Below the pieces are notes generated by a model. That model searched no databases and was not told where the DNA came from. It saw only the letters and a program-made list of their open reading frames with translations. Shown one piece after another: positions 1 through 8,261 of a stretch of DNA of 20,329 nucleotides. The stretch lies in contig CAYMAZ010000044.1 in assembly GCA_964388575.1 (NCBI GenBank), positions 1 through 20,329 on the forward strand. The letters are read 5' to 3'. The first letter of the stretch is position 1, and every line of letters begins with the position of its first letter. The DNA is from CAYMAZ01 sp964388575 (GTDB lineage Bacteria; Bacteroidota; Bacteroidia; Bacteroidales; DTU049). A program made the translations under genes and the position numbers.

Positions 1-74
1 GGCGAGGTAGCTCAGATGGTTAGAGCGTCGGATTCATAACCCGGAGGTCACGAGTTCAACTCTCGTCCTCGCTA
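1..74 (+). tRNA. tRNA-Met (anticodon CAU), elongator type
   Basis: The sequence folds as a complete cloverleaf. The 7-bp acceptor stem is closed by a G-U pair at 1-72, the D arm is GCTC/GAGC, the CAT anticodon lies at 35-37, and the T arm is ACGAG/CTCGT. The discriminator base is A and no CCA is encoded. A fully paired 1-72 position and the lack of three G:C pairs next to the anticodon loop argue for elongator Met rather than initiator. A CAU tRNA could also be the lysidine-modified tRNA-Ile2, which I cannot exclude. The lowest anticodon-stem pair (A31-C39) is a mismatch. The gene starts at the first base of the window, so its promoter is not visible. Confidence 0.93.
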
Positions 75-75
75 C

Positions 76-111
76 AAAAAAAGCCCGGATAATATTTACC
101 GGGCTTTTTTT
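76..111. terminator. Bidirectional rho-independent terminator between tRNA-Met and the convergent T9SS gene
   Basis: A 7-bp G+C-rich stem (AGCCCGG at 82-88, CCGGGCT at 99-105) encloses a 10-nt AT loop. It is flanked by an A run on the left and a T run on the right, so it has a U tract in either direction. It sits between the tRNA 3' end and the stop codon of the convergent gene and probably serves both. Confidence 0.9.
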
Positions 112-129
112 ATTCACATATAAAAAACT

Positions 130-1959
130 TTATTCTACAACAATTTTTCTTTCAAATTTTTCACTTCCTGTATAGATAACGACAGTATATATGCCGTTGG
201 TCAGGTCTTCCACTGAAAATGAAAAGTTCTGATTTGAAGGGCTGAATGATTTCACCATTTGTCCTGTGATTGAATACACCTCCACTTTCTGAAGAGCAGT
301 ATTTGCATTAATATTATAACTTTCAGAGACCGGATTCGGATAAGTCATTAATGCAACAGCTTTTTCATTCTCATTGACAGATACTCCAATTGAGAGATTC
401 ACTTCAACTTCTGAATATTCTGCTGTTTGATCGTTACATCCGATTACCACTTTTGCCATATAATTTCCTGAGGCCATTCCTGTTGTATTAAAACTTGCAG
501 TTATTGTTTGTTGTCCCCCTCCGTTGACCACTCCGTTTTGTGGGCTGACACTGAGCCACTGATATAAATTTGAGCCCTGCAATGAACCCATAATATAGAG
601 ATTATTATCAACAGTTGCACTTAATTCAGACCATCCAGGACCTGTTGAAGTCCAGTTTACTCCGGCAACTTTCGGACCTTCATCCATACCAATCGGATAT
701 GTCCCTCCTGTAGCTTCACATTCCCACCCGATCCAGATATCTTTTCCATCAAGATAAATCGGATTATCAAGTGCGACAGTTATTTCTGTAGCAGGAGCAG
801 TAACGGTGAACGGTTTTTCAGCAAGAAGCACCCCAGCTCCCGGAGTAGAATATGAGCCCCGATCCCAAACCTGAACTTTTGTTCCTCCTGCAGGAAGATC
901 ATTGATTCCCACGGTCACTGAAATCAAATCCCTGCCGATGTAATTTTTCACAAAATTGTAATCGAATTTGACTGCTGAGCGAACTGTCACATTGGATCCA
1001 TAACCCAAACCGGAAGAGAGAATACCAACAACATAAGAAAGTTCGTTGGCTTTATCTGATTTTGCAAATGTTGAATGAGCAATTGAAGAAATTGGTTCTC
1101 CAATCATCAGTTTATTCTGATTAATCAGATCAGATTCAGCAACAAAGCTTGACGATTTTGAACCATCGGGATAAATGGGATATGCAATAAAGGTCATCTG
1201 ATCACCCAGATTGCTGATTGTGAAAATTTCATTTGATGTTCCGTCTGTTGCAATATTTGTGGTGCTCAGTGAAATTTGTGGTGGATTTGTACCTGTGACA
1301 ATCTGAGAATATTTCACATCATCAAAATAATACTGTGGAGTTTGTCCAGAAAGTGCACCACAATAAAAATTAATTGCACCAAGTTGTTTTGTTCCAGTGG
1401 CGGCATTGGATTGCATGCTGAATTGCCAGGCTCTGATCTGTGTGTCATTCAGATAAAACCATGCTGAATCTGCATCCAGATCAACAATTGTTTCAATTTT
1501 TAACCATGTATCCATGGCATGAGAGAAATTTTCAAGCACGCTGTTGACCGAAGTCTGTCCGATACCATTATTTCCAAAATAAACCTCTATTGCCCATTCC
1601 ACCCCTGGAGCCTCAAAGTGCTGAATATTAAAATATCCGCCAAAACCAGTGGGAATAAAGTAATAAAATTCCATTGCATAGGTTCCGCTTGTTTTGTTTC
1701 CAAGCTTGAGAATAATGTCATCTGACGTACTGTTTAAATGTACTGAATTTGCCGGACTGTGTGCCTGGACTGTTGATATCAAAGCATCTTCTGCACCACC
1801 GGGTAGATTGCTCCATGTAGTCCAGGGGGCTCCGGCCTGTTGTGCAAGAAAACCTCCTGCAGTGTAGCTGTCAAAATCATCCTGAAACAGAATGGTTTGC
1901 GCATGGACAGTTAGAGAAACTGTCAAATAAATAATGGTTAAAAATAGAATTCTTTTCAT
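130..1959 (-). CDS. Secreted T9SS type A cargo protein with concanavalin-like N-terminal domain
   Basis: This 609-residue protein is probably exported and then passed to the cell surface or medium by the type IX secretion system. Residues 1-21 form a signal peptide ending in HAQ. Residues about 22-220 (beginning TILFQDDFDSY) look like a jelly-roll/LamG-type domain and clearly resemble the N-terminus of the protein encoded at 17950-19776. The middle (about 245-455) resembles beta-sandwich regions seen in surface proteins, with an IWIGWECEA segment followed by GWSEL. Residues about 465-525 resemble a BACON-like or Ig-like beta domain. Residues about 537-609 are a type A sorting domain, with YPNP at 540-543 and a KVEVYSITGQMVK strand pair. 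I see no catalytic motif; carbohydrate or matrix binding is an inference. A TATATTTG promoter box lies about 27 nt upstream of the ATG. The gene is convergent with tRNA-Met. Confidence 0.9.
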   Translation of the reverse strand: MKRILFLTIIYLTVSLTVHAQTILFQDDFDSYTAGGFLAQQAGAPWTTWSNLPGGAEDALISTVQAHSPANSVHLNSTSDDIILKLGNKTSGTYAMEFYYFIPTGFGGYFNIQHFEAPGVEWAIEVYFGNNGIGQTSVNSVLENFSHAMDTWLKIETIVDLDADSAWFYLNDTQIRAWQFSMQSNAATGTKQLGAINFYCGALSGQTPQYYFDDVKYSQIVTGTNPPQISLSTTNIATDGTSNEIFTISNLGDQMTFIAYPIYPDGSKSSSFVAESDLINQNKLMIGEPISSIAHSTFAKSDKANELSYVVGILSSGLGYGSNVTVRSAVKFDYNFVKNYIGRDLISVTVGINDLPAGGTKVQVWDRGSYSTPGAGVLLAEKPFTVTAPATEITVALDNPIYLDGKDIWIGWECEATGGTYPIGMDEGPKVAGVNWTSTGPGWSELSATVDNNLYIMGSLQGSNLYQWLSVSPQNGVVNGGGQQTITASFNTTGMASGNYMAKVVIGCNDQTAEYSEVEVNLSIGVSVNENEKAVALMTYPNPVSESYNINANTALQKVEVYSITGQMVKSFSPSNQNFSFSVEDLTNGIYTVVIYTGSEKFERKIVVE

Positions 1960-1985
1960 AACAGATATTTTAAAAGTTTGTAACG

Positions 1986-1993
1986 CAAATATA
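1986..1993 (-). promoter_or_regulatory. Bacteroidota -7 promoter box (TATATTTG) for the 130-1959 gene
   Basis: On the minus strand this is an exact match to the phylum's TAnnTTTG -7 consensus. It would place the transcription start near 1980 and give a leader of about 20 nt. I see no good TTG -33 element at the expected distance. Confidence 0.55.
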
Positions 1994-2216
1994 AGCTGTT
2001 TTTCTTTTAAATGCGAATTTAATCTTAAAAAATCGTTTGGAATCCAAATTTTTTTAGGATAATTTTTTCTAGATGATAGATTTATTACATCACTTTTCTT
2101 CCCCGGATATCAGTACAAATGTATAGAAACATCCATTTTGAAAACAGGCGATTCAACCAGGAATGGGAAACAAGAATTATTATTACTTTTATGAATTAAA
2201 TTGAAAAGGTTAAAAA

Positions 2217-3878
2217 ATGGATTTATTTACACTGATTATTACACTATTAGCCGGTATGGCAGCAGGGGTTCCCATCGGTTTTTTTATAAGAAAACTAATC
2301 GCAGAACGCAATGTTGTTTCGAAAAGAAAATTTGAAGAACAAATAAAAGAATCGGATCATCTTCGTTTTGATCTGAAGCAGGCATTGACAGAACATGAAA
2401 GATTAAACACAGAATTAAGAAGCAGAGATGAAGAACTTAGGGAACTGGGCAAAAAAGCAAATGATATGACAGCTGAAGTTGCAAAACTCAATGCAAATGC
2501 CGGCCACTTAACCACGATGCTGAGTGCCACAGAAACCAGGCTGAAGGAAGCTTTTGTCAAAACAGAACAACAGCAACTCTCAATTATTGAATTTCAGAAA
2601 GAAAAATCCGACCTTGAAGCTAAGCTTAAACACATGCAAACCCGTAATACCGAGCTAACGGATGAAATTCGAAATATTCGGGAATCACTGACTGAAAAAA
2701 TAAATGAACTCCGGACAACTGAGCAAACATTAATGAAATTTAAAGAGGAAAACAAACATCTTGGGGAAAAACTTGAAACTCAAAAACAAGAACTTGAAGA
2801 AATAGGGCAGAAATTTTCCAAAGAATTCAAGCTGCTTGCAGATGAAATACTTGAACAAAAAAGCAAGAAATTTGTCGAACAAAACCAGATCAATCTGAAA
2901 ACCATTCTGGACCCACTCGGACAAAATATTGCTGAATTCAAAAAAAAGGTTGAAGAGACGTATGATAAAGAATCAAAAGAACGCTTTTCTCTGGCTGAAA
3001 AGGTCAGGGAGCTTGCAGAACTTAATCAGATTATCAATCAGGAAGCTAAAAATCTGACGCAGGCGCTGAAGGGTTCAGTGAAACAACAGGGTAACTGGGG
3101 AGAAATGTTGCTTGAAAGTATTTTACAAAATTCTGGACTCAGGCGTGATTATGAATATTCTGTTCAATCCTTCATCAGAGATCAAGCCGGTGATACAATC
3201 AAAGACGATGAAGGGAAAAAACTTCAGCCTGATATCATTGTACATCTTCCTGACGAAAGGCAAATTATTATTGACTCAAAAGTATCACTGATAGCCTATG
3301 ATAAATATGTTGCATCAGAGGACAAGAAACAGCAGACACTTGCACTGGCTGAACATGTGAAGTCCATTAAAGCACACATAGACGGACTAAGTTCCAAAAA
3401 TTATCAGTCCTATGTGAAGTCACTTGATTTTGTGATGCTGTTTGTTCCTATTGAGCCTGCATATATGATTGCGATGCAACATGATATTACAATCTGGGAG
3501 TATGCATACAAAAAACGGATTTTACTTATCAGTCCTACAAATCTCATCGCAGCACTCAAACTTGTGGCCGATTTGTGGCAACGTGAGCAGCAGAACAAAA
3601 ATGCCATGAAAATTGCGGAACGGGGAGCCCAACTCTATGAAAAATTTGTTGGTTTTGTAGAAAGTCTTGAAGATATCGGTAAAAAAATTGAAGGAGCTCA
3701 GAAAAGCTACGGACAGGCTATGAGTCAGCTGAGTACAGGTCGTGGAAATCTGATCCGGCAGGTGGAAATGCTTAATGAGCTTGGCGTCAAAGCTCAGAAA
3801 TCAATTCCGTCACACCTTTTGGATGAAGATGACACTGATCAGATTCAGACTCCGCAATTGAAACAACCTGAAAATTAA
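2217..3878 (+). CDS. rmuC: RmuC family DNA recombination protein
   Basis: RmuC proteins have a predicted nuclease-like fold and limit recombination at inverted repeats; their exact biochemical role is poorly defined. This 553-residue protein has an N-terminal membrane anchor (residues about 3-27, LFTLIITLLAGMAAG), then a long charged coiled coil (about 35-255). The conserved RmuC domain follows, recognisable by QGNWGEMLLE near residue 292, LQPDIIVHLP, and IIIDSKVSLIAYDKYV near 349. The C-terminal tail is acidic and poorly conserved. Architecture and length fit the family. It appears monocistronic, with a terminator directly downstream. The upstream region holds only a one-mismatch promoter box (TACTTTTA, 2184-2191), about 20 nt from a predicted start site to the ATG. 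No Shine-Dalgarno sequence is obvious, which is common in this phylum. Confidence 0.95.
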   Translation: MDLFTLIITLLAGMAAGVPIGFFIRKLIAERNVVSKRKFEEQIKESDHLRFDLKQALTEHERLNTELRSRDEELRELGKKANDMTAEVAKLNANAGHLTTMLSATETRLKEAFVKTEQQQLSIIEFQKEKSDLEAKLKHMQTRNTELTDEIRNIRESLTEKINELRTTEQTLMKFKEENKHLGEKLETQKQELEEIGQKFSKEFKLLADEILEQKSKKFVEQNQINLKTILDPLGQNIAEFKKKVEETYDKESKERFSLAEKVRELAELNQIINQEAKNLTQALKGSVKQQGNWGEMLLESILQNSGLRRDYEYSVQSFIRDQAGDTIKDDEGKKLQPDIIVHLPDERQIIIDSKVSLIAYDKYVASEDKKQQTLALAEHVKSIKAHIDGLSSKNYQSYVKSLDFVMLFVPIEPAYMIAMQHDITIWEYAYKKRILLISPTNLIAALKLVADLWQREQQNKNAMKIAERGAQLYEKFVGFVESLEDIGKKIEGAQKSYGQAMSQLSTGRGNLIRQVEMLNELGVKAQKSIPSHLLDEDDTDQIQTPQLKQPEN

Positions 3879-3896
3879 TTCACTTCAATTCATAGT

Positions 3897-3932
3897 GACA
3901 GAAACAAAGCATGATTTTCTGTTATTTTTTTT
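3897..3932 (+). terminator. Rho-independent terminator after rmuC
   Basis: An AT-rich stem (ACAGAAA 3898-3904, TTTCTGT 3916-3922, extended by a G-U pair) with an 11-nt loop is followed by TATTTTTTTT. It lies 18 nt past the rmuC stop and separates rmuC from the trkA promoter. Confidence 0.65.
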
Positions 3933-3958
3933 AACTTAAGAATCAAAAGAAAAACATA

Positions 3959-3966
3959 TACATTTG
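3959..3966 (+). promoter_or_regulatory. -7 promoter box (TACATTTG) for the trkA-trkH operon
   Basis: This exactly matches TAnnTTTG, 27 nt upstream of the trkA ATG and just after the rmuC terminator. The predicted leader is only about 20 nt, too short for a riboswitch. The -33 region is AT-rich without a clear TTG. Confidence 0.55.
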
Positions 3967-3993
3967 CATGTTTATTTATAAGAATATCAAAAC

Positions 3994-5334
3994 ATGAAAA
4001 TCATCATTGCAGGAGACGGAGAGGTTGGATTTCACTTGGCAAAACTATTGTCTAGTGAAAATCATAGCATCACAATAATTGATCCTCAAACTGATTTTAT
4101 CAAACTGGTTGAAAATGAAAATAATATTCTTGCGATCACGGGGGATCCTACTTCAATAGAAATTTTAAAGGAAAATAATGTAAAGCGATCAGATTTGTTT
4201 GTTTCGGTTGTTCATGAAGAGAAAACAAATATTCTTTCTGCATCTCTTGCCAAACAACTGGGAGCAAAGAAAACAATTGCACGTATAACCAAACCGGAAT
4301 ATCTGGAAGAGGAAAATCAGGATTATTTTAAAAATATGGGTATTGACCATATGGTGTGCCCTGAAAGACTGGCAGCTGATGAAATTGTGGCATTACTCAA
4401 TGAAAGTGGAGCCACTGAAATTTTTGATTTTTCACAGGGACAACTTAGTCTGGTTCTGATTAAAATACCTGAAAAATCAGAATTTGCTCATAAAAAAATT
4501 GAAGATATCAACTTGTTGCAACCAGAGTTGATTTTCAGAATAGTTGCCATTCATCGTAAATCTCAAACAATCATACCAAAAAGTTCAGATGTTATCATTC
4601 CAAATGACTTTGTCTATGCTGTTGTTAAAAAACCTGATATTGATGAATTTCTGAAACATGCGGGAATAGAGAAATATCCGATACATAATGTCATGATCAT
4701 TGGTGGTGGTCGGATCGGGCAAAAGACAGCCATGCGCATCGAACAGAAGATGAATGTTAAACTCATTGAGATTGACAAGTTCAGAGGCCGACGGTTAACA
4801 AATATTCTTCAGGACACTCTGATTATTCATGGTGACGGAAGAGACATTCAACTTCTCCAACAGGAAGATATATTCCAGATGGATGCATTTATTTCGGTTA
4901 CAGCAAATAGTGAAACAAACATCCTGAACTGTCTGATTGCCAAAAGACTTGGAGTCAAACGTGTGATTGCGCTGATTGACAATATTGACTTTATTGATCT
5001 TGCTCAAAATATTGGGATTGATATTACAATTAACAAAAAGCTCATTACTGCAGGACACATTGCCCAATATACGATGGATGCAAAGGTTGTATCCGTAAAA
5101 TGTCTTTATGGAGTTGATGCTGAAGTTCTTGAATTTCAGGCAATGCATAAATCAAAAGCCACAAAACGCACAATTCGTGATCTGGGCTTGCCCGATGGTA
5201 GCATCATTGGGGGAGTGGTCCGAAACAAAACGGGACATATTGCAACAGGAGACTTTCAGATTGAACCTGACGATCATGTTGTCGTGTTTGCACTGCCTGA
5301 AGCATATCAAAAAGTTCAGAAATATTTTACCTGA
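3994..5334 (+). CDS. trkA: Trk system K+ uptake regulatory subunit TrkA
   Basis: TrkA is the cytosolic ring-forming gating subunit that binds NAD(H)/ATP-type nucleotides and controls TrkH K+ channels. The 446 residues show the full two-repeat layout. The first Rossmann domain has GDGEVG at residues 7-12 and an acidic residue ending strand 2 (D30). A TrkA_C-type domain follows at about 140-225. The second Rossmann domain has GGGRIG at 237-242 and LIEID after it, and a second TrkA_C domain spans about 370-446. Length is close to the E. coli protein (about 458), so both repeats are intact. It is the first gene of a same-strand run with three trkH-like genes; the next start is 4 nt past its stop, so it is almost certainly co-transcribed with its channel partners. 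A -7 box and an upstream terminator support this as the operon start. Confidence 0.96.
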   Translation: MKIIIAGDGEVGFHLAKLLSSENHSITIIDPQTDFIKLVENENNILAITGDPTSIEILKENNVKRSDLFVSVVHEEKTNILSASLAKQLGAKKTIARITKPEYLEEENQDYFKNMGIDHMVCPERLAADEIVALLNESGATEIFDFSQGQLSLVLIKIPEKSEFAHKKIEDINLLQPELIFRIVAIHRKSQTIIPKSSDVIIPNDFVYAVVKKPDIDEFLKHAGIEKYPIHNVMIIGGGRIGQKTAMRIEQKMNVKLIEIDKFRGRRLTNILQDTLIIHGDGRDIQLLQQEDIFQMDAFISVTANSETNILNCLIAKRLGVKRVIALIDNIDFIDLAQNIGIDITINKKLITAGHIAQYTMDAKVVSVKCLYGVDAEVLEFQAMHKSKATKRTIRDLGLPDGSIIGGVVRNKTGHIATGDFQIEPDDHVVVFALPEAYQKVQKYFT

Positions 5335-5338
5335 TTCA

Positions 5339-6796
5339 ATGCGATTCTTTAAATCCATTCATTCACGTCTGATTTTAAGATTCTTGGGAATGGCATTCAT
5401 GGTCATTGCCGGAATGCTATTGATTTCATCTGGAGTCGCAATTTATTTCAATGAAAAACAATGGATTGATTTTCTGATCAGTTTCGGTGTATCCATAATA
5501 ATCGGGTTGACTTTATTTCTTTTACATCCGGCAAAACAGGACACAAAAATTACAATCCGGGATAGTTTTCTGATCGTTTTTGTATTATGGTTTTTCGTAC
5601 CAGCTGCCGGAATGTTGCCCTTTTATCTTGGAACACCAATTAGTTCATTGCTGGATGCACTCTTTGAGTCCTATGCAGGGTTTACAACCACTGGGTTTAC
5701 GAATCTTGCCAAATATGAACTTTTACCCAGAAGCATCATTTTCTGGAAATCAATTATTCAATGGCTTGGAGGAATGGGACTGATGATCTTCATCATTGCG
5801 TTGTTACCTCTGGTGAAAGACGGCGAATTCAAAATCTTTTTTTCTGATATTCAGGACACGACATACAAGCCACTACATTATAAAGTATCAGGAACTGCAC
5901 GACGGTTATGGTTCATTTATCTTATATTTACAGTCTTCGGATTTGGGGCCCTCATGCTTGCAGGCCAGAACTGGTTTGACGCATTCTGCTTTTCACTGTC
6001 TTCCATATCTACAGGAGGAGGTGTCCCATATAACGGAGACATCTCCCATCTCAATTTTTCAATTAAAACAGTCCTGGGAATATTGATGTTTATTTCAGGT
6101 GCAAATTACTTTTTCGTTTTCCAGATTTTTAAAAATCAGAAAAAGATCAACAGCGATGAGTTTATCAGTTATTTTAAAATTTTTCTTTTTTCAGCGCTGT
6201 TGATCACTGGGGTTCAGGTGATTGAACACGGACTTCATTTTGAATTGATTTTTGAAAGTATTTTCAACACGATTTCTTTTGTCAGTACCACAGGATTTTA
6301 TTCCAATATCCGTTTTGATTCAGGCATTTTGTTTGCCTGGATGATCCTGTTCTTTTTGTTATTTATTGGCAGTAGTACCGGATCATCCGGAGGTGGAATC
6401 AATGTTTACAGAATGATGATTTTGTTCAGGACATTAAAAAATTATATTAAAACATCGATTCATCCAAACTCATATTATCAGACTACATTTAATAAAGCCT
6501 CTGTTCCTCAGTTTACTATTAGCAGAGTGTATGCTTTCTTCGTTTTATACATTCTGATTTTTTTTACCGGATCAATCATTTTGTCTTTTCTTGGTTTCGG
6601 TTTTAATGAAGCCGTAGGATTTTGTGCAGCCTCACTTTCAAACACCGGTCCCGGTGTATTCCTGCTTAACGGATATACAGATCTTTCTCAGATCCACAAC
6701 GGATCCAAATTGATTCTGATTTTTTTAATGGTCATCGGACGGATTGAATTGTTTCCATTTTTATTGATTTTTTCGAAATCATTCTGGAGACCCTAA
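5339..6796 (+). CDS. TrkH family K+ channel subunit, divergent copy (first of three)
   Basis: This integral membrane K+ translocating subunit should pair with the TrkA encoded upstream. The open frame reaches back to 5108 inside trkA. I take the ATG at 5339, four bases after the trkA stop, because MRFFKSIHSRLILRF begins the family-like sequence and gives 485 residues, matching the two neighbours (486, 487). Four pore-loop repeats are visible: AGFTTTGF (G119), SSISTGGGVP (G226-G228), SFVSTTGF (G319) and SLSNTGPGV (G437, G439). The GRIE motif of the last helix is at 467-470. The protein differs most from the next two in the second pore loop (GGVPYN where they have GGFSPKN), in the GGGINVYR segment (N355 where they have Lys), and in the cytoplasmic stretch after the first repeat. 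All four filter glycines are present, so it is probably functional. Confidence 0.92.
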   Translation: MRFFKSIHSRLILRFLGMAFMVIAGMLLISSGVAIYFNEKQWIDFLISFGVSIIIGLTLFLLHPAKQDTKITIRDSFLIVFVLWFFVPAAGMLPFYLGTPISSLLDALFESYAGFTTTGFTNLAKYELLPRSIIFWKSIIQWLGGMGLMIFIIALLPLVKDGEFKIFFSDIQDTTYKPLHYKVSGTARRLWFIYLIFTVFGFGALMLAGQNWFDAFCFSLSSISTGGGVPYNGDISHLNFSIKTVLGILMFISGANYFFVFQIFKNQKKINSDEFISYFKIFLFSALLITGVQVIEHGLHFELIFESIFNTISFVSTTGFYSNIRFDSGILFAWMILFFLLFIGSSTGSSGGGINVYRMMILFRTLKNYIKTSIHPNSYYQTTFNKASVPQFTISRVYAFFVLYILIFFTGSIILSFLGFGFNEAVGFCAASLSNTGPGVFLLNGYTDLSQIHNGSKLILIFLMVIGRIELFPFLLIFSKSFWRP

Positions 6797-6797
6797 G

Positions 6798-8258
6798 ATG
6801 AAAAGCTTCATAAATATTGGTGTCATTCTGCATTCTTTCGGAGTAAGCATAACAATCATCGGATTATTTATGCTCACAGCCATCCCATTTTCAATTTATT
6901 ACCAGGAAAACACAATTCTTGTGTTTTTAATTTCCTCTTTGATTTCAGTAGGAATAGGGCAACTCATTGTATTGATAAACAGAAAAAATAAAAAGTCTGA
7001 AATTGGAGAAAGAGATGCATATTTTATTGTAACACACACCTGGTTTATGGCAGGTTTGTTCGGATCTCTTCCTTTTTTTTTTAGTGGCTCTATACCAAAT
7101 TTTACCAATGCATATTTTGAAACGATTTCCGGATTCACAACAACAGGTGCTTCAATACTAACAGATATTGAATCATTACCAAAAAGTATTCTTTATTGGA
7201 GGTCTTTGACACATTGGCTTGGAGGAATGGGCATACTTGTTATGGTCATTGCAGTTTTGCCAGTCATAGGATCTGGAGGTGTAAAATTATTTGTCGCCGA
7301 AGCCCCAGGGCCAACAAGCAATAAAATTCATCCCCGGATACGTCAAACTGCACTCAGATTATGGGAAGTATATGCAGGATTAACAATATTACTGGTTATG
7401 CTGCTGATAGTGGGCGACATGAATGCTTTTGAGGCAATTTGTCATGCCATGGGGACATTATCAACAGGAGGATTTTCCCCAAAAAACACAAGCATTGCAG
7501 ATTATTCTCCTTATATACAAATAATTATAACAATTTTTATGTTTTTTGGGGGAATGAATTTTGCACTTCATTACTTTCTGCTGAAGGGAAAATTTAAAAA
7601 GATATGGGCAAATGAAGAGTGGTTAAGTTTTGCAGGACTTATTACTGTCATTTCGTTCACAGTTGCCTTTGTGATTTATTTTAATGGAAATTACAATACT
7701 TTCGGCGAATCATTGAGGCACAGTTTTTTTCAATGCGTGAGCATCATAACAACAACCGGTTTTGCAACTGCAGATTATATGCTTTGGCCCCAAATGACAT
7801 GGTTTATACTTTTTCTCCTTTTTTTTACAGGAGGAATGATTGGATCTACATCAGGAGGAATAAAATTCACAAGGCATCTTGTATTAATTAAGAACCTGAG
7901 AACTGAAATCAGAAAACAACTGCATCCCAGGGCAATAACAAAAATTCAGATTAACAACATGTCAATCCCTGAGGAGGTTATTCGTAACTTTCTTACCGTT
8001 TTTATTGCATATATCATTGTTTTTTGCATAGGATCAATTTTAATGAGCTTTTTTACAGACAATACCATTGAAGCTTTTGGAACTACAATTTCATGCCTGG
8101 GAGGTGTTGGACCTGCTTTCGGGAAGTACGGTCCTGCAGGTAATTATAATGAACTACATCTGGCTGCCAAATGGATATTAAGTATCATTATGGTCATCGG
8201 AAGGATTGAGCTTTTCCCGTTTATTCTTATTTTTACAAAATCTTTCTGGAGACCATAA
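6798..8258 (+). CDS. TrkH family K+ channel subunit, second of three
   Basis: This 486-residue polytopic membrane protein has the four-fold pore-loop architecture of TrkH. Pore motifs are SGFTTTGASIL (G117), GTLSTGGFSPKN (G224/G225), IITTTGFATAD (G321) and CLGGVGPAFG (G438). The intramembrane-loop motif GSTSGGIKFTR has K356, and GRIELFP is near the C-terminus. It starts with a single base between the previous stop and its ATG, which suggests translational coupling. It is closely similar to the third copy over its whole length (identical blocks such as GPTSNKIHP, LSTGGFSPKNTSIA, QIIITIFMFFGG), showing a recent tandem duplication compared with the first copy. As with all TrkH proteins, transport depends on TrkA; which copy is preferred under which condition cannot be read from the sequence. 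Confidence 0.94.
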   Translation: MKSFINIGVILHSFGVSITIIGLFMLTAIPFSIYYQENTILVFLISSLISVGIGQLIVLINRKNKKSEIGERDAYFIVTHTWFMAGLFGSLPFFFSGSIPNFTNAYFETISGFTTTGASILTDIESLPKSILYWRSLTHWLGGMGILVMVIAVLPVIGSGGVKLFVAEAPGPTSNKIHPRIRQTALRLWEVYAGLTILLVMLLIVGDMNAFEAICHAMGTLSTGGFSPKNTSIADYSPYIQIIITIFMFFGGMNFALHYFLLKGKFKKIWANEEWLSFAGLITVISFTVAFVIYFNGNYNTFGESLRHSFFQCVSIITTTGFATADYMLWPQMTWFILFLLFFTGGMIGSTSGGIKFTRHLVLIKNLRTEIRKQLHPRAITKIQINNMSIPEEVIRNFLTVFIAYIIVFCIGSILMSFFTDNTIEAFGTTISCLGGVGPAFGKYGPAGNYNELHLAAKWILSIIMVIGRIELFPFILIFTKSFWRP

Positions 8259-8261
8259 AAA

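Noticed and set aside
1..74. tRNA as an integration site for a mobile element
   Set aside because: No integrase, relaxase, transposase or repeat of the tRNA 3' end was seen elsewhere in the window; the shared tRNA bases are explained by tRNA homology.
4795..5148. 117-codon minus-strand open frame
   Set aside because: It is antisense to trkA, whose Rossmann and TrkA_C domains are intact through this region.
5108..5338. 77-codon N-terminal extension of the first trkH inside trkA
   Set aside because: The translated extension has no TrkH similarity, lies wholly within the trkA coding sequence in another frame, and the ATG at 5339 gives the length of the two paralogues.
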